Shown here one piece after another: positions 10,625 through 20,028 of a stretch of DNA of 64,000 nt. Position 1 is the stretch's first letter; each line of letters begins with the position of its first letter. Below the pieces are notes generated by a model. That model saw nothing but the letters and a program-made list of their open reading frames with translations. It had not been told where the DNA came from and searched no databases. The DNA is from Petrolisthes cinctipes (lineage: Eukaryota > Arthropoda > Malacostraca > Decapoda > Porcellanidae), in assembly GCA_033782935.1 (NCBI GenBank), contig JAWQEG010000292.1:926001-990000 (forward strand), written 5' to 3'. The position numbers were made by a program, and so were the translations under genes.

Positions 10625-11450
10625 TAACCTTTAATATTTCAAAGCTTAGCTATTTCTTCTGGCATCCATACAAAATCTCGAGTTGATTATTTAGGGGTTT
10701 AGCTACTTGGGAAAAATGTTCTACAAGGATTCTATAATAAGGACATAAACCCAAGAATTATTTTACGTTAGTAGCATTTATTAGGAATAGTGAATACTTT
10801 CATTGCTCGTATTTTACCAGATTGTGTATGGAGCACAGTGGCGGTTAATGTATAACCTAAAATTATAATTTCCTGGTTAATAAAATGACACATAGGCAGT
10901 TAAAGTTTGAGGCCTACCTAATGTAATCTCTGGATAAGCTTCTTTATTGTTACTTATTATGAATGTACTTCTATAGAAAAATTAATCAAATCGTTGAGAT
11001 TAGCGATGACTACGTTATTAAGAACGCCAATACGGAAATTGACCATATGCTGAAATATGGATGAAACATTACATAACCCAAATGGTCTACGAATGTATTC
11101 ATAATAACCATGGGAAGTACTAAATGTTGTAATGGGTTGACTTTTATCATTTAATGCTACTTGCCAGTTTCCACTGACCAAGTTTAAGGTGGAGAATATC
11201 ATAGGCTTTGATTTACCAATGTTAGACAAAACATCTTAAAGGAGGGAGGGGATATTTATCTTTAATTGTAGCATTATTTATATGTCCGTAATCAATTACT
11301 GGCGTAAATTCACCATTATTATTGAAACCAAAAACATTGGGCTGTTAAAAGGGGAGTTAGAATTCCTAATAATGCTTTCATCCATCATTTCATTTATAAT
11401 TTTCTTTACAACTTTCTGCCTACTACGAGGTACGGTAGTCTATATGCTCG
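10625..11450 (-). pseudogene. Reverse transcriptase remnant, copy 1
   Basis: In element order: RQKVVKKIINEMMDE and IIRNSNSPFNSPMFLV (fingers), a frame change, GEFTPVIDYGHINNATIKDKYPLP, a frame change, then an open stretch (11229-10957) with IFSTLNLVSGNWQV, YYEYIRRPFGLCN and ANLNDLINFS. The catalytic Asp of FSTLD is Asn (AAC, 11184-11182), and the usual YxDD box reads NLND (11001-10990), with only its second Asp left. Further on come KKLIQRLH, LGYTLTAT and HTQSGKIRAMK (thumb/connection), again with stops. At least two frameshifts, several stops and loss of two of three catalytic aspartates make it inactive. No intact relative is in the window to date the lesions. Confidence 0.9.
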
Positions 11451-12031
11451 AATAAATGGGTTGAGGAGATGATAGTGTAATGGCATGCTTTATAATGTTG
11501 GTTCATCCTAAGGATTCACCAAGTAGGGCAATCGTATTTAATATGTGGCTAGTATGGTGATAAGATTATCACGATAAAGTGGAAAATCGTGCCCACTAAC
11601 AAAATTTCTAAGTTGTTCCCTTCTGTGACTATCTATTTCTCCCTCGGTAAGAACCGATACAATATTTCCTTGTGGTCTTGGTCTAACTTCCATCTGTACA
11701 GATCACATAAATATGTTCCTTTCTTTACATGCATATTGGTAGATGATTTATTAATATCAGTGATATTTTCACTGTTTACATTGGGTAAAGTAAATTAATC
11801 CCCGATTATATATTATTTTACTGGTTCTATTGAGAATAGAACGGTAGTGTGTGGCTGTACATGAGATGGAAGATGTACCTTCAATTAATGGACGAAATTT
11901 GGAGTTAATATAATATTATATGCAGCAATGGCCTTTATGATAATGGGGTCGTTTCCCTCATTTTCAATATGTATTGAATTAACATTACATGGACTTATAT
12001 ATTGGCCTGGACAATCCTGTATTGGAATACA

Positions 12032-12430
12032 TTAATTCCTAAAATGAATTATTTTATATTTAGGGTTAATTAATATGGTTTGTTTGATAAGGTATGATAA
12101 ACCTAGTTTATAATTTTGTATTATATAAAATGCAATATGTATATGGTTAGTTCCCTTGTCTAACCGTACAGGAAGGGTTAGTTTCCCTACGACCTGTAAT
12201 TTATTGCCTGTCATGGTTGACAATGCTATGTCACCTGTTCAATCTTGGTTTATAAATGCTGCTGGGGACCTAATTTGCTCAATTTGTTAAAGGAATTATC
12301 CGATAACAAGGAAACTGCGGCGCCTGTGTCTATCATTAAGGGGGTGTTACTATGTGATACTAGGACAGGGAATTATAGTATATTATTGGTAAATGCGACG
12401 ACAGGGCCTACAGTTTTATTTTCGGGACGT
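12032..12430 (-). pseudogene. Retropepsin-like protease remnant, copy 1
   Basis: The active-site triad is plain: LMIDTGAAVSLL, with DTG encoded at 12330-12322. Downstream, after a stop and frame change, comes LSTMTGNKLQVVGKLTLPV (frame from 12223), matching the usual TGxxLxVxGKxxLPV segment of gypsy proteases. An in-frame TAA interrupts about 12 codons before the DTG motif, and another stop follows about 18 codons after it. The DTG frame is -1 relative to gag and is open back across the gag stop, consistent with a gag-pol frameshift layout. The 580 bp between this and RT (11451-12031) is the expected linker with no recognisable domain. Confidence 0.88.
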
Positions 12431-12431
12431 T

Positions 12432-13220
12432 TTAATATTGTGGCGGTCTCGTTTCATACATCATATTTCGATTGTGCAAGTCCCATTTCATTCTGTTAAG
12501 GATCATGCATTCATCTAAGGAATGCGACTTTGATTCATGTAAATGACTGTATTTATTATTACTTTTCCCTTGATCATTTCCTTTAGTATTATGTAAGTAA
12601 TAACAATCACTGGTAATATTATTATTTCCGTTACAGTGTTTGCAACGTTTTCCCTGTGATTCCCTTTGAGTAGGTGTGGCATCAAAATTAAAATTCTTCG
12701 TCCCCATGGATTGAGTAATCTGTAATTCACGATGTATGATACGAGATTCCTTCGAATTTAAAGTTAGAGACCCTGATAATGCAAGTGCTTTTGCTGGTTC
12801 ACTTGTATTTATGTTGTCTGCCTTTGTTTTAAACATTACCTGAACCCATGATAATGAATTATGAATTTTACCATCCCCAAAAACATCAATAAGTGACTGT
12901 CTGAATGTAGCATATGACGTTAAATTCTCTGGATCAGAAAAAGCACTTGTAGTTATCATATAGCTGGCTGGACTATCTGGTGCAATATGCTCTCTCACGA
13001 ATCTTATCTTATGTAAGTCCTGCTCTATATTAGTTTGGTAAAACACATTCTCCAAATGACGCAAGAAGAGATGAATCCCATATCTTGGATTATCTCCCGT
13101 ATAATACTTTAAATACTTGTGGGTGGGTAAGCTTGTCATTGTATGCATAGAAGAGGTAGTGGGGTTAGAAGAAGTTGTATGAAGAGCAGAGACAGTAGGA
13201 GATTGTGGAGGAGTAGCCAT
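12432..13220 (-). CDS. Gag-like protein, intact 262-codon ORF, copy 1
   Basis: This is the only long open frame in the element. It starts at a true ATG in good context (A at -3, G at +4), about 830 nt after the primer binding site. Residues 1-35 are Ser/Thr/Pro-rich; about 45-130 look like a capsid-type retrotransposon Gag domain (HLFLRHLENVFYQTN, then SYATFRQSLIDVFG). The nucleocapsid end has two degenerate CX2CX4HX4C knuckles: C193, C196, C206 with Asn at 201 instead of His, and S225, H228, H233, C238 with only the last two standard. Gag normally packages element RNA into virus-like particles in the cytoplasm. It is at the short end for the family. Overlap with the protease frame (-1) suggests ribosomal frameshifting in the ancestor. 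An open gag beside a shattered pol hints at selection or recent trans-mobilisation. Identity is inferred from motifs, position and composition. Confidence 0.8.
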   Translation of the reverse strand: MATPPQSPTVSALHTTSSNPTTSSMHTMTSLPTHKYLKYYTGDNPRYGIHLFLRHLENVFYQTNIEQDLHKIRFVREHIAPDSPASYMITTSAFSDPENLTSYATFRQSLIDVFGDGKIHNSLSWVQVMFKTKADNINTSEPAKALALSGSLTLNSKESRIIHRELQITQSMGTKNFNFDATPTQRESQGKRCKHCNGNNNITSDCYYLHNTKGNDQGKSNNKYSHLHESKSHSLDECMILNRMKWDLHNRNMMYETRPPQY

Positions 13221-14047
13221 TGTTGGAGAAAATACAGGTTAATATAGTATACCAGATTAAGTTTTTAATGAGGGTAAGGTAGAAGCAGAAAATGTACTCG
13301 AATGTGTTGGCACCACAAACGAGGCTTAGGGAGGCAGGGAAATCTAGCTTGGAGACTAATGGATCATTATCAGGGATATTCGAAGTTAGTTATGATACCT
13401 TTGGATTAATGGGGGAGAATATCTTTACCTTTGTTGTAATTTGGCACTTCTTTTCTTTCTTTCTGGGCTGTAATTGAGGAACCTAATCTATTCTAACATG
13501 TTCGTGGACAAGTGAAAAATAATGTAATGTAACATGTAATGTGTACCTACTGTTAGTTGACTCTAGTTGCAACGACGATGACGATGTGGTGAAGAGGCGA
13601 CGTCGGTGGAGAGGCGAAGCGATTATTAGTTAGCTCGCACACTAACACACTAACAGTCGTTATTGGAGTGAAGATGATGAACGTTGACTTGCCTTTACGA
13701 GAGCATTTACGTAACGAGGCGTCAGCGTGGAGGTGATGGAGGTCGTGGCGTTGTCCTGACGAGAGCATTTACGCAGGAACGCCGATATGGTAGTGATGAA
13801 GTGATGATTGTTTGTTGTGAAGTAGATGAGGACCCCTTGTAGGTCAGTTGCAATTATATTGAAGCAGGTGCCTCTTGTAGGTGAAGAATTTGTGGTTTAT
13901 CTCCCTCGTTAGAGGTCGTAAGATTATACCCACAGAAGAAATTACTTGAGAGGATTTACAAGTAAATTCCTTCAACTTGTCCTTGAACAATGTTAGTCAC
14001 TGTACTCCCGTGAAGTCTATACCTTGCAATTTGCCTTATTGCAAAAA
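13221..14047 (-). other. Long leader between primer binding site and gag (copy 1)
   Basis: 827 nt of transcribed leader in element sense. The part at about 13560-13790 is less AT-rich, with many CG dinucleotides, and holds a 15-bp direct repeat ACGAGAGCATTTACG (13697-13711 and 13759-13773). A 71-codon ATG-started frame (13768-13553, minus; begins MLSSGQRHD) precedes gag and has no relative known to me. Such leaders usually hold packaging and dimerisation signals; the upstream ORF would require leaky scanning or internal initiation for gag. Confidence 0.6.
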
Positions 14048-14061
14048 CACCGCTGCCATCA
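14048..14061 (-). other. Primer binding site, tRNA-Leu type (copy 1)
   Basis: Two bases inside the 5' LTR (element sense) the minus strand reads TGATGGCAGCGGTG. The 3' end of animal tRNA-Leu of the AAG family is ...CACCGCTGCCACCA, whose complement is TGGTGGCAGCGGTG: 13 of 14 match, the exception being A for G in the CCA-pairing triplet. Position, length and match make a tRNA-Leu-primed element likely and independently confirm the minus orientation. Confidence 0.85.
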
Positions 14062-14063
14062 AA

Positions 14064-14143
14064 TGTACCAGTTCTGAAGGCTTGAACTCTGGGCAGAACT
14101 TGGTAACTTACTTGTATGTAATTCTTGTAGTTGTAGTGTAGTA

Positions 14144-14174
<31 letters not shown>

Positions 14175-14845
14175 TAGGTAACGTGGAAGACGGGGTGCTT
14201 TCTTAGGTGATTGACTTCACAAGTTTCTTAAGGCTTAATTTATTAATATGTTCTTATATCTATACAGAGAGTTATATTGATGTGCCTTGTCTTGTCTTAT
14301 ATGGTATTATGTCTCTCTCTATGGAGACAGTTTATAGCCCTTAGGGAGTCAGTGTGGTATCCTAACTCCTAGTGTACCTCCTCTGCTTATATACATTTCA
14401 AACTCAATAGTTTACAGAATGGCTAGAGTGTGACTGTGTTGCCTGTGAATGGTCAGTTTGATTCTGTACCTACTTCTCTCTTCTCGTGTGAAAGGGAAAG
14501 TGGGCCAACCCTTTCCTATCTCTCTCTCTCTCTCTCTCTCCTTTACTCTCTTTCCTACCTCTCCTTCGAAGGGGAGGTAGGAAAGGTTAATGTCTTTTCG
14601 TATGACCTGACCGCACCTGTGTTTGGAGAGATGCCAATAAGATAGGGAAAGTCAATTGTCTGAGAGGTAGGTATAAAAATATATGGGAGAGTGTGTGTGT
14701 GTGTGTGTGTGTGTTTGACCCACCTGGGTGGTCAGGTCCCTTAATGGTTTTTTGGTGTGTATGTATGTGGAATCTGAATCTGTCTGTCAGGTCCCGAAAG
14801 GCGAGTCACTGCACGTGTTTGTGTGTGTATAGAATGGTGTGTACA
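14064..14845 (-). repeat. 5' LTR (element sense) of copy 1
   Basis: 782 bp, matching 5768-6549 throughout as far as I can compare, including (GTT)10 at 14144-14173, (TC)11 at 14519-14540, the palindrome at 14550-14585 and (GT)12 at 14691-14714. It would hold the promoter for minus-strand transcription of gag. Candidate AATAAA is at 14244-14239. Identity with its partner implies few or no mutations since integration, or gene conversion. Confidence 0.95.
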
Positions 14846-14849
14846 TGTA
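14846..14849. other. Target site duplication TGTA, right (copy 1)
   Basis: Second copy of the 4-bp target. The following CATGCCTACTCAG is exactly the satellite continuation interrupted at 5767. Confidence 0.9.
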
Positions 14850-15510
14850 CATGCCTACTCAGTGCTAGAAAATTTTCAAAATATAGGCTAAAAACATGCT
14901 AAAAATCGATCTTTTAGGTGCCAAAAAGTCGATATCTGAAATTCAGTCCCAAAACACCCGAAAATTCGATATTTAGGGGTCCCAGAAGCGATCTGTCCAT
15001 GCCTACTCCGTGTTAGAGTATTTTCAAAATACATGCTCAAAACATACTGAAAATCGATCTTTTAGGTGCGCAAAAGTCGATATGTGCATGCATCTTCAGT
15101 ACCCGTTTATATCTCAAATTCAGGCTCAAAACACCCGAAAATTCAATATTTTGGGGTCCCAGAAGCAATCTGTACATGCCTTCTCAGTGTTAGAATATTT
15201 TCAAAATAAAGGATCAAAACATGCTGAAAATCGATATTTTAGATGCCCAAAGTCAATATGTGCATGTATCTTCTGTACCCGTTTATATCTCAAATTAAGG
15301 CTCAAAACACCCGAAAATTCAATATTTTGGGGTCCCAGAAGCAATCTGTACATGCCTACTCAGTGCTAGAATATTTTCAAAATATAGGCTACAAACATGC
15401 TAAAAATCGATCTTTTAGGTGCCAAAAAGTCGATATCTGAAATTCAGTCGCAAAACACCCGAAAATTCGATATATAGGGGTCCCAGAAGCGATCTGTACA
15501 TACCTACTCC

Positions 15511-18500
15511 GTGTTAGAGTATTTTCAAAATACATGCTCAAAACATACTGAAAATCGATCTTTTAGGTGCACAAAAGTCGATATGTGCATGCATCTTCAG
15601 TACCCGTTTATATCTCAAATTCAGGCTCAAAACACCCGAAAATTTAATATTTTGGGGTCCCAGAAGCAATCTGTACATGCCTACTCAGTGTTAGAGTATT
15701 TTCAAAATACAGGCCCAAAACATGCTGAAAATCGATATTTTAGATGCCCAAAGTCAATATGTGCATGTATCTTCTGTACCCGTTTATATCTCAAATTCAG
15801 GCTCAAAACACCCGAAAATTCAATATTTTGGGGTCCCAGAAGCAATCTGTACATGCCTACTCAGTGTTAGAGTATTTTCAAAATACAGGCCCAAAACATG
15901 CTGAAAATCGATATTTTAGATGCCCAAAGTCAATATGTGCATGTATCTTCGGTACCCGTTTATATCTCAAATTCTGGCCCTAAACACCAGAAAATTCGAT
16001 ATTTTGGGGTCCCAGAAGCGATCTGTACATGCCTACTCCGTGTTAGAGTATTTTCAATATTCAGGCCCAAAACATGCTGAAAATCTATATTTTTGGTGCC
16101 CAAAGTCAATATGTGCATGTATCTTCTGTACCCGTTTATATCTCAAATTCAGGCTTAAAACACCCGAAAATTCAATATTTTGGGGTCCCAGAAGCAATCT
16201 GTACATGCCTACTCAGTGCTAGAATATTTTCAAAATATAGGCTAAAAACATGCTAAAAATCGATCTTTTTGGTGCCAAAAAGTCTATATCTCAAATTCAG
16301 TCCCAAAACACCCGAAAATTCGATATTTAGGGGTCCCAGAAGCGATCTGTACATGCCTACTCCGTGATAGAGTATTTTCAAAATACATGCTCAAAACATA
16401 CTGAAAATCGATCTTTTAGGTGCACAAAAGTCGATATGTGCATGCATCTTCAGTACCCGTTTATATCTCAAATTCAGGCTCAAAACACCCGAAAATTCAA
16501 TATTTTGGGGTCCCAGAAGCAATCTGTACATGCCTAGTCAGTGTTAGAGTATTTTCAAAATACAGGCCCAAAACATGCTGAAAATCGATATTTTAGATGC
16601 CCAAAGTCAATATGTGCATGTATCTTCTGTACCCGTTTATATCTCAAATTCAGGCTCAAAACACCCGAAAATTCAATATTTTGGGGTCCCAGAAGCAATC
16701 TGTACATGCCTACACAGTGCTAGAATATTTTCAAAATATAGGCTAAAAACATGCCAAAAATCGACATTTTAGGTGCCAAAAAATCGATATCTCAAATTCA
16801 GTCCCAAAACACCCGAAAATTCGATATTTAGAGGTCCCAGAAGGTATCTGTACATGCCTACTCCGTGTTAGAGTATTTTCAAATCACAGGCCAAAAACAT
16901 ACTGAAAATCGATCTTTTATGTGCCCAAAAGTCGATATGTGCATGCATCTTCTGTACCCGTTTATATCTCAAATTCTGGCCCTAAACACCCGAAAATTCG
17001 ATATTTTGGGGTCCCAGAAGCGATCTGTACATGCCTACTCCGTGTTAGAGTATTTTCAAAATTCAGGCCCAAAACATGCTGAAAATCGATATTTTTGGTG
17101 CCCAAAGTCAATACGTGCATGTATCTTCTGTACCCGTTTATATCTCAAATTCAGGCTCAAAACACCCGAAAATTCAATATTTTGGGGTCCCAGAAGCAAT
17201 CTGTACATGCCTACTCAGTGCTAGAAAATTTTCAAAATATAGGCTAAAAACATGCTAAAAATCGATCTTTTAGGTGCCAAAAAGTCGATATCTGAAATTC
17301 AGTCCCAAAACACCCGAAAATTCGATATTTAGGGGTCCCAGAAGCGATCTGTCCATGCCTACTCCGTGTTAGAGTATTTTCAAAATACATGCTCAAAAAA
17401 TACTAAAAATCGATCTTTTAGGTGCGCAAAAGTCGATATGTGCATGCATCTTCAGTACCCGTTTATATCTCAAATTCTGGCCCTAAACACCAGAAAATTC
17501 GATATTTTGGGGTCCCAGAAGCGATCTGTACATGCCTACTCCGTGTTAGAGTATTTTCAATATTCAGGCCCAAAACATGCTGAAAATCGATATTTTTGGT
17601 GCCCAAAGTCAATATGTGCATGTATCTTCAGTACCCGTTTATATCTCAAATTCAGGCTCAAAACACCCGAAAATTCAATATTTTGGGGTCCCAGAAGCAA
17701 TCTGTACATGCCTACTCCGTGCTAGAATATTTTCAAAATATAGGCTAAAAACATGCTAAAAATCGATCTTTTTGGTGACAAAAAGTCTATATCTCAAATT
17801 CAGTCGCAAAACACCCGAAAATTCGATATATAGGGGTCCCAGAAGCGATCTGTACGTACCTACTCCGTGTTAGAGTATTTTCAAAATACATGCTCAAAAC
17901 ATACTGAAAATCGATCTTTTAGGTGCACAAAAGTCGATATGTGCATGCATCTTCAGTACCCGTTTATATCTCAAATTCAGGCTCAAAACACCCGAAAATT
18001 CAATATTTTGGGGTCCCAGAAGCAATCTGTACATGCCTACTCAGTGTTAGAGTATTTTCAAAATACAGGCCCAAAACATGCTGAAAATCGATATTTTAGA
18101 TGCCCAAAGTCAATATGTGCATGTATCTTCTGTACCCGTTTATATCTCAAATTCAGGCTCAAAACACCCGAAAATTCAATATTTTGGGGTCCCAGAAGCA
18201 ATCTGTACATGCCTACTCAGTGTTAGAGTATTTTCAAAATACAGGCCCAAAACATGCTGAAAATCGATATTTTAGATGCCCAAAGTCAATATGTGCATGT
18301 ATCTTCGGTACTCGTTTATATCTCAAATTCTGGCCCTAAACACCAGAAAATTCGATATTTTGGGGTCCCAGAAGCGATCTGTACATGCCTACTCCGTGTT
18401 AGAGTATTTTCAATATTCAGGCCCAAAACATGCTGAAAATCGATATTTTTGGTGCCCAAAGTCAATATGTGCATGTATCTTCTGTACCCGTTTATATCTC

Positions 18501-18612
18501 AAATTCAGGCTCAAAACACCCGAAAATTCAATATTTTGGGGTCCCAGAAGCAATCTGTACATGCCTACTCAGTGCTAGAATATTTTCAAAATATAGGCTA
18601 AAAACATGCTAA
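15511..18612. repeat. 2356-bp duplication within satellite
   Basis: The series of units starting at 15511, 15722, 15898 and 16074 recurs at 17867, 18078, 18254 and 18430, all at +2356, including the private order of two consecutive B-like monomers and a CTTCGGTAC variant (15947, 18304). The matching place in macro-copy 2 lacks 1354 bp, so this expansion or contraction postdates the 42-kb duplication. Confidence 0.85.
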
Positions 18613-20028
18613 AAATCGATCTTTTTGGTGCCAAAAAGTCTATATCTCAAATTCAGTCCCAAAACACCCGAAAATTCGATATTTAGGGGTCCCAGAAGCG
18701 ATCTGTACATGCCTACTCCGTGTTAGAGTATTTTCAAAATACATACTCAAATCATACTGAAAATCGATCTTTTAGGTGCACAAAAGTCGATATGTGCATG
18801 CATCTTCAATACACGTTTATATCTCAAATTCAGGCTCAAAACACCCGAAAATTCAATATTTTGGGGTCCCAGAAGCAATCTGTACATGCCTACTCCGTGT
18901 TTGAGTATTTTCAAAATACAGGCTGAAAACATGCTGAAAATCGATATTTTAGATGCCCAAAGTCAATATGTGCATGTATCTTCTGTACCCGTTTATATCT
19001 CAAATTCAGGCTCAAAACACCCGAAAATTCAATATTTTGGGGTCCCAGAAGCAATCTGTACATGCCTACACAGTGCTAGAATATTTTCAAAATATAGGCT
19101 AAAAACATGCTAAAAATCGACATTTTAGGTGCCAAAAAATCGATATCTCAAATTCAGTCCCAAAACACCCGAAAATTCGATATTTAGAGGTCCCGGAAGG
19201 TATCTGTACATGCCTACTCCTTGTTAGAGTATTTTCAAAATACAGGCCAAAAACATACTGAAAATCGATCTTTTAGGTGCCCAAAAGTCGATATGTGCAT
19301 GCATCTTCTGTACCCGTTTATATCTCAAATTCTGGCCCTAAACACCCTAAAATTCAATATTTTGGGGTCCCAGAAGCAATCTGTACATGCCTACTCAGTG
19401 CTAGAATATTTTCAAAATATATGCTAAAAACATGCTAAAAATCGATCCTTTAGGTGCCAAAAAGTCGATATCTCAAATTCAGTCCCAAAACACCCGAAAA
19501 TTCGATATTTAGGGGTCCCAAAAGCGATCTGTACATGCCTACTCCGTGTTAGAGTATTTTCAAAATACATGCTCAAAACATACTGAAAATCGATATTTTA
19601 GGTGCACAAAAGTCGATATGTGCATGCATCTTCAGTACCCGTTTATATCTCAAATTCAGGCTCAAAACTCCCGAAAATTCAATATTTTGGGGTCCCAGAA
19701 GCAATCTGTACATGCCTACTCAGTGCTAGAATATTTTCAAAATATAGGCTAAAAACATGCTAAAAATCGATATTATAGGTGCCAAATAATCGATATCTCA
19801 AATTAAGACCCATAACACCCGAAAATTCGATATTTAGAGGTCCCAGAAGGTATCTGTACATGACTACTCCGTGTTAGAGTATTTTCAATATACAGGCCAA
19901 AAACATACTGAAAATCGATCTTTTAGGTGCCCAAAAGTCGATATGTGCATGCATCTTCTGTACCCGTTTATATCTCAAATTCAGTCCCAAAACACCCGAA
20001 AATTCGATATTTAGGGGTCCCAGAAGGT

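Larger units (their letters stand above)
5768..14845 (-). mobile_element. Ty3/gypsy LTR retrotransposon, copy 1 (9078 bp, pol-defective)
   Basis: Complete element on the minus strand, bounded by identical-looking 782-bp direct repeats (TG...CA) and a TGTA target duplication. Reading the minus strand: 5' LTR 14845-14064, primer binding site, leader, gag, protease, reverse transcriptase, RNase H, integrase, 48-bp minisatellite, 2.4-kb tail, 3' LTR 6549-5768. Protease-RT-RNase H-integrase is the Ty3/gypsy order (Ty1/copia places integrase before RT). Gag is open; all pol domains are broken. No convincing polypurine tract precedes the 3' LTR: the minus strand there reads GGTTCGAGCGG. Removing the element plus one TSD (9082 bp) leaves 501 bp between monomer A starts at 5427 and 15010, so the satellite phase is restored exactly. 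Confidence 0.96.

Noticed and set aside
12245..12499. Plus-strand 84-codon frame
   Set aside because: Antisense to the protease and gag end, where the minus strand has clear DTG and Gag motifs.
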